Origin: Hermodice carunculata
Lineage: Eukaryota; Annelida; Polychaeta; Eunicida; Amphinomidae
Direction of reading: 5' to 3'
DNA length: 64,000 nucleotides
Assembly (NCBI GenBank): GCA_964020975.1
Contig: OZ026622.1
Location: 90,478,462 to 90,542,461, forward strand
The notes below the pieces were generated by a model. The model saw only the letters and a program-made list of their open reading frames with translations. It was not told the origin of the DNA and ran no database searches. A program made the position numbers and the translations under genes. Of the stretch, positions 1 to 22,290 are shown piece by piece; position 1 is the first letter of the stretch; each line of letters starts with the position of its first letter.

Positions 1-1560
1 ATGATCACCTGTTCAGATGGTCCCTTTGGAATGATTTTATCAGCTAATCCAACTAAGCCAGTGGCCACATCCTCTGGTGTTCCTGTTTCAAGTCATTACT
101 TACAAGATGAAGTACTTCATGTTGTTTGTTGTAAGTATTTAATTTCTTGGGCCTTTTCGATTGTATATACTTTTTCTAAAGCTACATTGTAGGCATCTTT
201 ATTCAGCACCTTGTTTGGGTCTACATGCTTCAACTGAGAAATTGAGAGAATCAAAACGTCCTCTTTCTTGCTTTTTGCTGAGTGGTCTGTTGAACGTTCA
301 GTTTTGCGTGCAACCACTGTTGACCACTGTGTGCTGCCGGGACCTGCATCCATTGCTTGGTCTTGCAGTTGTCACTTGAGAGTTTGCTCTTTTGCTGCAA
401 TAATGTCCTCACGAAGATAGGTCACTCTGTCATGTACCTTTTTCTATTTCTTCGCCCTTCTTTGTGCTAGTTCGAAGTCTTTCTTTTTCTTCATACAATG
501 AGTTCTTCATCTGTCTTCTAATGGAGACCTGAGTGTCAATTTCGTCTTGAAGATCTTTCATTTTTTCCCTCAACTTATCTGACCCACTATCTGTTGTACA
601 ACTTTCACGGGCTTTTGATAACTTTTTGGATAGATCAGTGCACTTATTTTCAGCCTTTGTTCGATTTACTTTTGTACTTTTCAATTCTGCCGCCAGGTTT
701 TTTATTTTCTTGTTTGATGTTGTTGATTTCTTCATTCTTACCCGCAAGTTGGCGTTTTGTTTCTGACAACTCTGCAGCGATTGCTTCTAATTTAATTCTG
801 AGGTTGGAATCCTGGAATACTTTTATCTGTTCAACTAGCTGGGTTTCGAGCGACTGGAATAAAGTTTTAATGTCACTAAAATTCTTTTCTAGCTGTTTGC
901 TAGGCATACTTTCCTTTCCTTATCTGGTTATATACATGCGGATTTTGTGCAAAATAAGCTGTACATTGATTGGTGTTTCTCCGCATTGAGAAAAATTCCA
1001 AATACTGTCTATATCGTCTTCTTTCTCCTGAATGCATGCACAATGAAACCATAACATACCGGTACTACACTGTATCATTGCAGTATTATACACTCGCCCT
1101 TGTACGCATTCTGGTGTGATTTTCTTTTCACTGTTAATTCTTTCTTTGGGTTGTGTGTTCTTACTAGATTGGTTTGTGTTCGCTGTCGCTCTATTGGTTC
1201 CTCTGTTCTCTTTAGACGCAAATAAATGTATTGGTTTTCTTATTAGAAACAGTCTTCCCCTTTTTAGGGTCCTGCAGTTTGCTGGAATTGGGGTCTTTTG
1301 CACCAACAGTTTTTTGCACAGTTATTGTGCTGCATGATTGGCTACGCTCGGTAGTCTTCCTTTTTTAGGGTCCTTCAGTTTGCTGGAATTTGGGTCTTTT
1401 ACACCAACAGTTTTTTGCACAGGTATTGTGCTGCATGATTGGCTACGCTCGGCATCATTATCTTTGGAAGGATTTTGATCCTGTGCTTTCTTATTGGTCT
1501 GAAAATTGTGCAACAGATCTTTTCCGAGTTTTTGAGGTGTACCAAAGAGTTTGTGTATAA
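1..1560 (-). mobile_element. CR1-like LINE, ORF1 region, broken and cut by the window edge
   Basis: The minus strand carries, in order from about 1,560 downward, a charged low-complexity N-terminus, a PHD-finger-like Cys/His block (about 1,000-1,115; motif WFHCAC with a later WNFSQC), a long Lys/Glu-rich coiled coil (about 430-907), and near 1-350 an esterase-like stretch (LHLVSNDL, then PEDVATGLVGLADKI) resembling SGNH hydrolases. PHD plus esterase in ORF1 is a known feature of CR1-like LINEs. The parts are in different frames, so at least three frame breaks separate them, and the PHD lacks a full cysteine set. The endonuclease and reverse transcriptase would lie left of the window. It sits inside or next to the RhoGEF gene on the same strand. 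Confidence 0.6.
1252..1453. repeat. 102-bp tandem duplication
   Basis: Two copies, 1,252-1,353 and 1,354-1,453, about 93% alike by eye. The period is 34 codons, so the duplication keeps the ORF1 reading frame and doubles a Lys/Pro/Ser-rich segment. Confidence 0.85.
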
Positions 1561-2681
1561 ACCCGTTTTACCTGTGGATGGAGTAGAAACAGTTATTTTT
1601 TCCGACTGAATGTCAATGGCGCCAAGTTTGAATATCCTTCTCGAATACGTGAATCAATATCACACAAACGTATTAGTCTGTCAGTAGTATCTCTCTCCGA
1701 GCTACTCAAAGGTGCTTCAGGTATTCATTCATCACGTAAGATGAAGTTAAAAACTGGATGTTGTGTAAATCCTCCAAAAATGATGAAATTTAGTGAACCC
1801 TCGTCTCTCCCAGGTCTATAAAGAAGCGCCACCTGGCATGTATTCACTTCTCGAGATTTCTCGTATTTTGGGGCAAAATCTTAAAAAGTCGCAAGGGTAT
1901 ATGTACATGTAAGCTGAGCACAGGACTGTCACAGTCCTCTTGTTTCATGTTAGCAGAGTATTTCACTCCTGGATTTATTTATATCTATGTAGCTCAATGG
2001 GCAGTCTAATGCTCATTCGCAGTTTTGACTTCTTCTCCGAAACCGTCAGTCAGATTGACTTTAAACTTGGTGGCAATGTACCTTGGGTGAGTCTCAAGCA
2101 GATTGTACAAATGGACATGCTCCCTGATTTTTGGATTTTTTATTAATTGAATTTCTTTGTTCTTTTTGGGGCAAATCTTAAAAAGTCGCAAGGGTATATG
2201 TACATGTAAGCTGGGCACAGGACTGTCACAGTCCTCTTGTGTCATGTTAGCAGATACTTCACACCTGGTATTATTCATATGTTTAAAATTATGGCTTCAC
2301 AATGATGCGCTCAAGTGATGTGATTTAGTAGTCCATGGAAATTGGATATTGATAGCATGTAACCAAAAAAAAAAAAAAAACAAAAAAAAAAAAACCACCC
2401 CCCAAAAAACAAACAAACTTAAAAACGCTAGCTAGCTAACTAACTAACAATCTAAAACCCGCAAAAAATTAGGTACCACGTGAAATTGAAAAGCTAATCA
2501 ATATACTGGAAATATGATGGCTAATTCAGGCAATTTAATATCGAGAATAACGTGCGATAACAAATTGGGTAAAATTTAGAGCAGCGAAATTTATACTGTT
2601 GTAGAAGCCCACAGCATATGCGAAAATGTTACTGCAATATCATACGAAATAATAACTCAACCCTAGGAAACACAACTTTAC
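1561..2681. other. Gene-free stretch
   Basis: Apart from the direct repeat and an A/C-rich run at 2,366-2,420, no gene was recognised. The sixth DH exon of module A was looked for here and not found. Confidence 0.4.
1868..2262. repeat. Direct repeat of about 95 bp, spaced 300 bp
   Basis: Segments 1,868-1,962 and 2,168-2,262 are nearly identical and each holds the short palindrome GGACTGTCACAGTCC. They lie just upstream of the minus-strand LINE ORF1, so they may be promoter or 5'UTR repeats of that element. Confidence 0.7.
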
Positions 2682-2732
2682 CTTGAGTCTCTTTCAGGTC
2701 TGGAGCTTCATCTGGGAGGTGCTTAAGGTAAC
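2682..2732 (-). CDS. DH module A exon 5
   Basis: 51 bp, acceptor TTTTAG, donor GTAAAG. Encodes YLKHLPDEAPDLKETQ, the loop and helix after the QR helix; exactly the length of exon 5 in modules B and C. Confidence 0.82.
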
Positions 2733-3965
2733 CTAAAATGATTTACAGTAGGAAGCATTTTATAAACATTTGAACCTGAACCTTCTTAGAGTATAAACCA
2801 GAGTACCCAGGGTAGCTTCTTTTTGGCTTATTTTAACGCAAATCATGTTTCACTTCCCTTCATCATTTCAACCGAAATCGATGGTCTCTCAATTAACCCT
2901 TAAAGTGTTGATTTAAGAATGAGTCAACAGCTTTCCTCTGGACACTTTGCCCGCAAAGTGTCCCGAGGAAAGCTGTTGACTAAGTCTACTTTTTGCTTCA
3001 GACAAGGCTTGTTGTATTTGAATGAAGGGTATCTTCTCGAGGAATTTGACTTTTTTAACATTATATGTTTAATGGTAATGAAAAAGCAACTATAGCAGTG
3101 ATTAGCACTTTAAGGATTAACATAACAATACCAAATTCATATTCCTTGTTAACCGTCCTTTCATTCAACTTCCAGCATGTCTGCTGTGGCCATAAGAGAG
3201 CAGAACTCGTAAGATCGATCAAGGTAAACAGTTTTCCTCGGCGCACACGATACGCTCACTTTGGACTTAGTTAAAACTTGGTAGCGAAAGAGTTGAAGTA
3301 CCCTGCAAGGTACCTGGGTGCATGTGTATGCTGTATTGTTATGGTGCTGACAAGATAAGGCTCTATAAAGGGCGTCACATGAAAAATTCATTGTGTCGAA
3401 CTAAGGATATTTAAACGCAATTTATTATGAAACCTATGTAGCCTGCTCCTTCTTAAAACAACCCCTTTGATCAATTTGAGTATGCTTCACCGGTTAACCA
3501 TACACTCCACCACCTGTAATTGTGAACCGCCTCAAAACACTGTTCGGTATTGCAAAACACGGAACACAATTTTTGCGTACAGGTGTAATTTCTTACAGGG
3601 CTGCTTTCGAAGTAATCATTACATTTTGTTCAAGTAATTTCGTTTTGTTTATATTAAAACAAATGTTCATATATAAAAGAAAAATTAAATTACTCATATA
3701 TGGACGTTCACAACAAAAGACAGGAGAGCTGCACGCATCAAAATAATGATCGCTGCAGCTTTCAAAATTGGAATGGGTGATAGGAAGGTTATTTGTCAAC
3801 TATAAAACCTGCGCTTATAATACATAAAATTTTGGAATATTTGTTTTCTTTTGAATACTTCCTTACTATCTGCTATGTTGTAAAACATTTTAATGTTATG
3901 GTCGTCAATATTGTATTACGCTGAGACCACGTCGTTCTAATGTTTTATAATTGTGCATATATATG

Positions 3966-3996
<31 letters not shown>

Positions 3997-6900
3997 CTGA
4001 AATCTGTGCATGCAAATTTAAGCTGATGAGCAATGCAAATTAAACTCAATATTCCCGGTTCAGTAAGTGCAAGAACTTAAAACGTCAAATGACACGGTTC
4101 ATTTTATGTGACTTCTTGGAGAACAAATTGTATATATACTGGTTTGCTGCCACAGCCTTGATCAGTCTATATGGTGTTCCGTCAACATCATGTGTTCAAG
4201 CAAATGTGAAGATTAATTATAATAAAAATCCCCAGTTTTTTCAGGTGAGAAATTACAGTGATATTTTCAAAGCTGTGCCGGTGACTATATGAGTTATTGT
4301 ATTTCACATGCATTACGGATACAAAGGGTACAGTGTAAGCCTATATAATTATACAATGTTGACGCATCGTTCCTTCACACACAAACCAAGACAAATCAAG
4401 CCACAAAACAACACCCCCCAAGACCCCCCCCCCCTTAAAGTCAGGATTTGCAAAACAGGGGCTTCTTCTTTTGATCTTTAATGAATCGATATTTCAGTCA
4501 GACCTTTTATCTCTGACTTTAGTGATTTCTGCCGTGCTCTCCGATCAGCACTCTACCCTCCGGGTCTTACTTCACACTTTTAACTCACATTTTTAAGGTT
4601 AGACAGAAAAGTGGTATTGTGAAACGACATGTGAAACCAGTGTTCGCTGTCTCCCCGTTTTGCTGAGGTTGACGATTAGGACATAAGTTGGAATTATGCC
4701 TCACATGAAATACATCATTATTGAAACAGTTGGTATCTTGCTACAGGAAACAAACTGGGCCAAAACCTTGTCGATAACATGCGTTTTATTGGTACTAAGA
4801 AAGGTACGTTCACTTTAGAAACGCCACCAAAGATTTATACATAAACAAACAAAAGTGTACGTAGAACGAAGAATATGCAGGCTATAAACTTACGTTCCAA
4901 AAGCAATTTGTATCTGGTAATCCTTTGCAAAGGTGTTGTCAGTAAATCTTCAACGGATAGCCTGTCACATTTACGCTAAAAGATAGAAAGCATTCAGAAG
5001 TGAATCACATATGTATACCTAATGCTAATTTCTTAACATGTGCTATATGGCTCTAACATCCTTAACAGCCCATTTCAGCATATAAATTACGTTAAATGTG
5101 CAAATATAGACAAGCAAAAGTACACGAATGCCCTTTAGTGTCCAGTAGATCCATTTTTCTGCGCAAAAATGCTAAGAACGTAAATCGGTTTTCAAACGTT
5201 CTTGTGGCTTTGTTAGAAGAAATATCAACAAACTATAAATGCAGAGCCCCCTCCCCCTCCAAAAAAAGGGACGTTGCACAATACCTGGAAGTCTGTCAGT
5301 ATTCCTTGGAAATCCTGGTACTTTAGACGCATGTCTTTAAGTACCTTAAACTTGTCGTCTAATTGGCTGAGAAAGTCAGTATGGAATTTCAGGAAGGGAC
5401 CATTCTTGAGAAAAATATCAGCAATCCGTGGATTTTCGTGCCTGAAATATTTTTAAATAAGTTGTTTCTAGTAAAATAGCGTTTTAAAAGTTAATAGATT
5501 TGGTAGTTGTGTTTAAGGAAAGTATATAACTTTAATCAACTTGTTAATAGTTGTACGGTAATCAGCTCAGACTTCCGCTGCAGAATCCAAACCATTGAGA
5601 TTCCATGAAAACGAAGACGAATCCAGGGCAACGAACAATTCAAATAACGCGATGCATAACGAAAAGATCACTTTTAAAGCTTTCTCCAAAATGTTAAAAC
5701 ATGATTTAACCCCTTCAATTTCATATACAAATTCAGAAAGTGATCCAACTTTGCTGCAAAGTCCACAAAATTATTGCAATGTCAACAATTTGGCCTCTTC
5801 GGGACTGAATATTTGTAAATAAAAACGCCATTGTAACGATCGGCAAAAAAGTGGGCAAGTGAGAACGATTTAATGGCGACCTTTAAAATAGATGTGAAAA
5901 ACGGTGGTTGTTGTCTTTCAAAACAAAAAAAAACTGCACACATTATATCTGCATCCAGATCCCCCCTCCCGGTAAATTCTGAAATTGCACCTTCCCTGAT
6001 GCGGTAAATTAAAAAACTGCACCAATGTGGAAGTTTTTTGTTCTGAAGAGAAAAAGGGCATAAATTAAATTTATACACGTGTGCAAAAGTGTGGGTTTTT
6101 TTGTTTGTTTTTATTTTGTTTTTTTGCGTAAACGTATCCAAAACAAAGTTGTTTCTGGAGCACTGCAAGGACTGAGACTTAATAACAAGCAAAAGTGAGT
6201 GCTGGTACTAAAAATGTGTATGCATATAAGAAAGATACAATGAGATTCAGGTGCTTCTTCACTTTTGTATTAATATATACCGACAAACCCATTCCTCACC
6301 ACGTCTCAATCCTGGCTTTCAATTCTTCGTAAAGCTGCTGACTGAAACTTTGTATCGGAGCGACATGTTTAAGCAGTTGACTCAACATATCTGCGAAACC
6401 ACTATCTGTATCAAGCCTCTTCGCCTGCATTTTCACTGCTTTGGGAAGTTCCTGAAAAGGAAATTGGTCAACATTTGCTTTTCATACACTTTGAATCAAT
6501 CGACCACTTACCGAAAAAGGATTTTATGTGTGCATAAAGTGACCCAAACCTATATAGTAGTGTAAGCGAAGGCCAAAGTCCACAATGTAGGTACACTGTG
6601 AAGCTTCACTGGAAACATTGCGGTGGTGATTTCTTTGGTCGAAAACTATTACGTAGGATTAATGGAAGTATGGAATCAGCTTATGCAAATTACCATCGAT
6701 GATGGGTAATTGACCTCTGTCAAGATAACACATGAGCCGTTTCGCGTCATTGCAGGATTTTTTTTATAACATGAAGGAAATATTTACCTTAAAGTTTACA
6801 AAGACCTGAACTTGTGGGGCTTTTCTCAGTGTTCCCCGCTTGTAGTTGGCTCCTTCTTAATTCTATAGTCTTGAAAGTTATATAATTTTGAACAAAAGAA

Positions 6901-7502
6901 TGATCCATCATATAGCGTTTTACGCTGTCTCCAGGGACTGCAAAATAGGCACTTAAGAAAATATCGTATGTATAGAGGGGTTAGGGTTCTTAAGCCCATT
7001 CTTATCAATAGCTTAGAGACTCGTCTGCCTGTCTGCTCTCAGTCACCCACACGAAGACATTAGCCTCGACATTTGACATGCCTCTTTCCTCATTATAAAG
7101 CTTTGGATAAGTTGTACTGATTCAAGTAATTACATCTTTGATAGTTTAATCTTATACTACAATGGAAAACGGTATGAGAGGGAAGCGACTTAACTATTTA
7201 ACATAGGCAGGTTAATAACATGCAGCTTAATTAGCAATGGCCTTTATGATTGCCAGATAGCTTACACAATGGGAGCTGAAGATGACTTACATTATAGAGG
7301 TTCACATCTCAAACCATGTCTTATACTTGGCCAGACAATTGTACAACAAAAAACTGTCACCTGGGCCATCCATACGCAATTAAACTTTTACACATGCAAT
7401 TCTATGACAAACCTCATTAAGCATCTTCATGGTATTCAGGTATCTCTCCTCTGTGGTCAAAATCTCCTCAGCAATCATATAGGTGATTTTTTTAAACTTG
7501 GG
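2682..7502 (-). CDS. RhoGEF DH-domain module A (five exons)
   Basis: Exons on the minus strand at 7,413-7,502, 6,300-6,451, 5,285-5,441, 4,894-4,975 and 2,682-2,732 read through with consistent phases (0, 2, 0, 1, 1) and GT/AG junctions into one Dbl-homology domain. DH domains load GTP on Rho GTPases at the membrane or cytoskeleton. The N-terminal helix reads AEEILTTEERY with the conserved Glu. The middle has IADIFLKNGPFLKFHTDF. The signature helix reads TTPLQRITRYKLLLE, a canonical PxQRxxRY motif. Of the three modules this is the most standard and the best candidate for an active exchange factor. The last DH helix exon and any PH domain are not seen and would lie to the left, past a LINE. 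It could be the C-terminal part of one long gene or a separate paralogue. FGD-like by eye, not certain. Confidence 0.85.
2885..3125. mobile_element. Short inverted-repeat element with a central hairpin
   Basis: Ends are inverted (TTAACCCTTAAAGTG near 2,893 and its complement near 3,105-3,122). Inside, 2,922-2,950 and 2,953-2,981 form a 29-nt hairpin with one mismatch. Looks like a MITE. Related hairpin-bearing sequences seem to occur near 7,990-8,070 and 36,790-36,865. Confidence 0.6.
2983..4893. other. Intron between DH A exons 5 and 4
   Basis: Holds the MITE end, a (TA)n run at 3,971-3,996 and a poly-C patch at about 4,415-4,433. No other gene was recognised. Confidence 0.5.
4894..4975 (-). 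CDS. DH module A exon 4, QR-motif helix
   Basis: 82 bp, acceptor CTTTTAG, donor GTAAGT, ends phase 1. Encodes RKCDRLSVEDLLTTPLQR and ITRYKLLLE, the DH signature with intact Gln-Arg. Confidence 0.9.
5285..5441 (-). CDS. DH module A exon 3
   Basis: 157 bp, acceptor ATTTCAG, donor GTATTG. Begins with one base finishing Trp, then HENPRIADIFLKNGPFLKF; ends ILTDFQ in phase 0. Same length as exon 3 of module C. Confidence 0.88.
6300..6451 (-). CDS. DH module A exon 2
   Basis: 152 bp from ELPKAVKMQ to LKARIETW; acceptor TTTTCAG, donor GTGAGG, ends phase 2. Equivalent to the helices before the DH centre; the split Trp codon is completed by exon 3. Confidence 0.85.
7413..7502 (-). CDS. DH module A exon 1
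   Basis: 90 bp, phase 0 at both ends, acceptor TTGCAG, donor GTTTGT. Encodes the first DH helix (IAEEILTTEERYLNTMKMLNE). Confidence 0.85.
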
Positions 7503-7654
7503 CTGCAATGGTAGGAGAGTGGCATTTGTTGGAAATTTAATGGAAAGGCCAGTTACTGTTTGTCTAGTGTGGTGCAAACTACAGCACCCATATACGTTTT
7601 GTGATAACTGTGAGTTTACGAAATTTAAGGTTAAATTAAGTAGAAAATTAACTT

Positions 7655-7830
7655 GAATTCAGAGATGCTAGTTTCAGGGGACTGCCTGATTCAGTTTTTC
7701 CCTGCTAAATGTGAAAACAAAATTTCCATTTGGTCCAAACAGCTAAAATCTGATCAGAAACAAGAGGTGGCACCTCTTTTTTTATGGACATTTCGGGTTT
7801 TCCCCCCAAGCTTCTAGCATCTCTGACAAT
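7655..7830. mobile_element. Small inverted-repeat element (MITE-like)
   Basis: CAGAGATGCTAG at about 7,658 is inverted near 7,814-7,826, enclosing about 150 bp without coding signal. Confidence 0.4.
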
Positions 7831-8241
7831 TACACAGAGCAGTCACAAAGCAAGCTTATAGGTGCCGCTTTTACGGTCAAACCAGTCTATAGGAACCGAT
7901 GATGTCAAGTATCTTGCGCTTCATTTATTTTAATAAATATTGTCTTTTGTTAAATATTTTCAATGAACATTTCCGGGAAGACGTAGCAGGACAACATGCC
8001 AATAGTCGAAAGCTTTCCTCGGCACACCTTGGGCGTTAAGTACTCAGGAGAGCGCCCTGGAAAGCCACTGATTTAGTCCAGTAATGTGACCTTTCAAGTG
8101 TTAAGGAGCCACAGGATTCACCCTGGGTTCCGTTACTGATTATATATTCGGTTTTGAATAGTTTAAACCATTTGATAGACCATTTAAAAGTGGCCAATCT
8201 ATGAAATTCATTATCATTGTTGACACTGCTTCTTTACTTAC

Positions 8242-17647
<9,406 letters not shown>

Positions 17648-17704
17648 CTGTGACAATGTTTGTGATCCGTCAAAAATAAAGGTTTTGAAGAAAAAAAAGA
17701 TGTG

Positions 17705-18478
17705 GCTTTATGACCTTCAATTATCAGGATTCTGACCGTAAGTGGCAAAGATACGTGTATTTGGTCATAACAGTAATGGCTGAGAGATGTAGATATGTTT
17801 TGATATCTAATTCCTTTATTGACAAACAAACAACATAGTCATGTTAAAAAAAATGTCGATATATACCAACATTTACCAAGATGTAATTGAATTTGCAGCC
17901 TTAAAACGTGCACATGACTCCATTCATATTATTCTATTACAAAATTTTACTTGTTCTTTACAAGGAATGTTTAATATTTGAACGCCACGTAACATTCAAT
18001 TGCGAATAGTAACTCTCCTCATACGAGGTTGTTGCCATCATCTAAGGCTATGTTTACCTTCAACAAACATGCAGAGTTACTTTATATTTTATTTTCATTT
18101 GTACTGGAAATAGTCCACAGATGACAATCAGCAGAACGGAAAGTCAAGGCATTTGAAAAATGGCACGTATCTTGACTTTAAATTGGTATAACAACACTGC
18201 TCTATTTTATTTAATATCTTTTTTTTCATGATGTTGCCATTTTAGTACTGATTCTTTTGAAACAATGAAACTATTACCAAGTAAGAAGCAGGTCTATCAT
18301 CTGCAAAATGCTGGTCATCGTACCACTCATCCATGAAGGAATCCACACATACAGACTCCTCTCCTTGAAAAACGTCCTGCGTCAAAGACTCCTCGCTTCT
18401 GATGTCATGCATGTCGTCACCAACTTTCGTTGATGCACGTGACTTTCCATGTATCTCATCTTGTGGCGAATTTTGATC
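17705..18478 (-). repeat. Tandem-duplicated linker segment, copy 1 (intact)
   Basis: 17,705-18,055 matches 18,715-18,983 and 18,056-18,478 matches 30,089-30,489, exon included. The segment was duplicated in tandem with its exon, and the second copy was later split by the Polinton. Confidence 0.75.
18278..18478 (-). CDS. Acidic linker exon (copy 1)
   Basis: 201 bp, 67 codons, phase 0 at both ends, acceptor GAGTAG, donor GTAATA. The peptide is rich in Asp, Glu and Ser (GDDMHDIRSEE, EESVCVDSFMDEWYDD) with no known domain; probably a disordered linker before DH module B. Its paralogue is the exon at 30,310-30,489. Confidence 0.7.
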
Positions 18479-18983
18479 CTACTCAAGAAAGAAATAGCTG
18501 TGCTAACCTTACATGATCACTGGTATTGATCAATATGACTGTTTTCTTAGTACATTTCACAAACGCACCTTTCCATGTTTTCAACAGTAATTGCATGTGA
18601 CAATAGCCATGAACAAACCGGCTGATTTCTCACATCGCATCAGGCATTGTTGTTGTTAAAGTCGGACCATTCTACATGCTGCACACAAACTATCCTGTGT
18701 AATTTATTAAATTTGTCTGTGACCCTTAATGGCAAAGATATGCGTATCAACCCACGGTAATGATCGACTGGCAATACACATATGTAACAGCTTTTAATTT
18801 TTAATACCTAAATTGACAAATAGGTCATGTTCTAATGTGAAAAATGTCATATAGATGTAAACTGATGTTGAAGCTTTATTATTTTTACAAGAAAATATGA
18901 CATTCAAGCGCAACATAACTATTCCATTGCTCATAACTATCCTTTTACAAATTTGTTGCCCTGATCTTGGACTACATTTCCTT

Positions 18984-19339
18984 AGTAGTGGGAAAATAAG
19001 AGGGTTGATCCACTTTGCACTTGATGATCCCAAAATTCTGGATTCTGCTTGGTCGAGAATGGTCACGTAATCAGTCTCTGTGCACAAATGTTCCCGCCTC
19101 CTCACTGCATGAGAGCAGTTACGTGACCATGGGGCAGGAACTGAAAGCAATTTGACAAAAAAAAAAAACAAAACAAAAAAAAAACAAAACAAAAACAAAA
19201 CAAAAGAAAAACAAAAACACCCCCCCACGAGATTCTTGCCTTTGTGTACCAGGGTTTTATCCTTTTCAGTTTAATTGGCTGTGATGTGAGTTTTTTTAGG
19301 ACCACAGGTGCATGGACTACCAGTAAGGCAATATTTTAA
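18984..19339 (+). repeat. Polinton left terminal inverted repeat
   Basis: Pairs with 29,800-30,088. Includes an A/C-rich run (about 19,157-19,227). Holds two degraded copies of a GTCACGTGAC palindrome. Confidence 0.88.
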
Positions 19340-19837
19340 ATCCTCTTTTAGCTTGAATAGTGGTGTCATCTTGCATGTGGTTGCTGCCTTTGCTAATTCA
19401 TCATTTAGTAGTATTTCAAGAACACCATATAGACTCTCCAGCTCAAGGTCAGTTAATTTTAGGTAATCAGTACCTATCATGTTTTGATGAAAAGTGCAAT
19501 TTCTGAGTTAAATCACTGTATTTATATTGTAATTCAATAAAATGTTTTGGGTTCAGAATGTTCAGAAGAAAATACCCGATTTCCCATGCGAAGAATGTAA
19601 TCTGTTCAAAATGTTTTAACGATTTCTGTAATTTATTCTGCAGGCATTTGTATTAAAAAACACCTAAAAGTGTAGCCTAGAATCATCCAGAAGGGTAAAT
19701 AGTCATTTGTTAAACCCAAGATGACTTCCATTCCCATGGGATCAAAGATCCGGGAGTGAAGTGTTAAACTGCATTCTTCCACTTAAATTGTTAACATTTG
19801 ATTGTAATCACATCTGGATAGTATGTGTGATAGTTTT

Positions 19838-19915
19838 CCTTTTGACAATCCTCACTGACACTTGAGTATTGCCACATGTGGCGCTACTCAAGTGTCAGTG
19901 AGGAATGTCAAAAGG
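19838..19915. repeat. 31-nt-arm hairpin inside the Polinton
   Basis: 19,838-19,868 and 19,885-19,915 are inverted copies with one mismatch around a 16-bp centre containing CCACATGTGG. Confidence 0.85.
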
Positions 19916-21029
19916 AATGTGGTTTCAGGTACTTCTTGTCTCCCTGTTCATGTTTTGCACGTACCATGCAAAAGGTAAAGTCAACAGATTTTATAAAGTA
20001 ATTGAAGATGCGTGAGAACTTTTACCATTTAAGATAGCATGGAAGATTTCAGAGTTTTAGGATGTTTTAAACACACAAACTGCTTCCAGAAGACTGCAAA
20101 AATGCATGCCAAAATATATTCCCATCACTTGATGTCAATATTGATTAATGCAGGTCATTCCTTTTCCCTGAAACATCCATTTCTTCCATGTAAATACACC
20201 CCACAATCTCTTACACATCACACCTTTAACCTGAAGCTGTTCAACTAATCAGATGAAGCAGCCAACTCTCATTAGCAGTATCATATTTTCCCAGTGGTGA
20301 TTGCAGAGCATGTGTTTGAGCATCTCAGGTTTTTGTATCTCTAAAAGATTGTGACAGTGCAGTATCTGTATGTTTTTCTCTTCTCTGTAATTTAGGACTT
20401 GACAAAAGAGCAGTTTGCATGACAGCAACAGCTTTCATCATAAGAAGAACTACAGAAAAGAAAAACTCTTAACTTTCACTAAATACTATGGGCAAGATTG
20501 ATAAATTCGAATGCAATAGGTAGGAGGAAAATGGAAACAATTCCAGCTTTTTATAGTACAAAAATGACCTTGTTTACCTAGGATGGTATTGAAGGAAAGA
20601 TAAAATAGGCATACAGCCACTTGCTTAGCAATGTGGACAAATTTATTTTGTGAAGGCTCTGGCTGGTGCCTGGAAGAAGAACTTGAATTGATTGTAAAAG
20701 TGGGAACTTGACAAACTAGCAGGGGTGCATCATATGTTCTCACCCCAAAATGGATTGTTCATACCTATTCTGTCATAAATGTGAAAAAATGTTTCATGTG
20801 GTCTATTTTGTGGGTTTTGTACCCAGCATCCAGGCATGCACGGAGAGTGAGCAAGTGTGTTGGCTGTGAAAAAGAACTCGGCTTTACAGGGTTTTCATTT
20901 TTACTCAAAATTACAAATATTTTGAAAAGTTGAATCCTTGATTGTTGATGGTCTTGAGGGAATAACCTTATTCCCAATGTATGTCACAACCAACAAAAAG
21001 AGCTGTTTGTATCAAAAAAAATATGTCTT

Positions 21030-21519
21030 GGCGGAGATCTCATGAAACTAAGTATAATGGGAAACTGTACTTCTGTTCGTATTGCAAAATACCTTTTGTA
21101 AAAAGAACCAAATGCAGTAGAACATGAAAAAACTTGCAAAAGATATGGTCTATATAAGATATGTAATTTATGCTGATTTTGAGTCTATTGTTCCACTCAA
21201 AGAAAGCTGAGGCACTCAAACTATGAATGGAGCCTGCACATTCTATGAGGATTTTGTGTGTATATCATGCACAGAGATGAACCTCGATTTTCCTTGGAGA
21301 AGCTGAGCTTGTAAATGGGCAAAGACTTTTTTGAAGCAACTGAAACTAGAAAAAGTACAATGTTGTCAATATACTGGGTGATTCTGTGCCTATCATCATG
21401 ACAAAGGAGCATGAAAACAATTTTTGACAAGCAAAGACTTGTTTCTTTTGTGAAAAGCCAATATTTACAGTCAGACATGGTGTAAGATTATAACCACTTG
21501 AACGGCCAGTATCGGGGTG

Positions 21520-21557
<38 letters not shown>

Positions 21558-22290
21558 ACACACACACTGTAATATAAGGGCTTACTTCAAAGGAAAGAAG
21601 AGAAGAGACATGTTGGACCGCCTATTTAAAGGTAAAAGAGAATACAAATCAGAAAATGATGTTGCACAGGACCACACAGAAACTTCCCACTCAAAATTCA
21701 GCATTCAAGTAGTGATTCACAGCTAGAAAAGATATGATGCTCATATTGTGATGGAAGCTCTTGGAAAAATTGACATGGGACAGGTGAATTGCATACCACA
21801 AAGTTGTGAAAAGTTCATTTCCTTTTTTTTTTTAGGAAATGCTCATTTGATTAATTCATTGCATTTTCTGCATTAGTGGGAGGAGTGAAGGACTCAAAAC
21901 ATGTGGCCAGATATTTCGAAGAACCTCTGAAACAACTGTTGACTAGGAAGGGGGTCTATCCGTATGACTACATGGACTCGATGGCATGTTTCCAAGAGAC
22001 CTGCCTCCCACCCATTGATGCATTTTACAGTAAAATTACTGGAGAAGGTAACAGTGCAGAGGCTTCTGCTCAGGCACAGACTGCATGGACAAGATTTTAC
22101 TTGAAAAAATTTGGAGAAAATCATGATCTATACTTATTGACAAATGTGCTATTGTTATGTGATGAGTCCCAGAATTTCTGCACCCCATCATTCAGGAAAT
22201 ATGGGTTAGATCCAGCTCTTTATTCCATATTGTGCTGGACAGAAGATGGTTGCATTCTGTGGGTTATGTGCTAAAATGTACAGCATCAAA
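21030..22290 (+). pseudogene. Polinton DNA polymerase B relic
   Basis: Begins with a Cys-rich pre-exonuclease block, followed by an exonuclease-like YADFESIV motif. Further on, the block GVYPYDYMDS to HDLYLLTNVLLL is typical of Polinton-type polymerases. The catalytic palm was not recognised. Fossil. Confidence 0.75.
21519..21568. repeat. (CA)n microsatellite
   Basis: About 24 CA units, one interrupted, within the polymerase relic. Confidence 0.95.
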
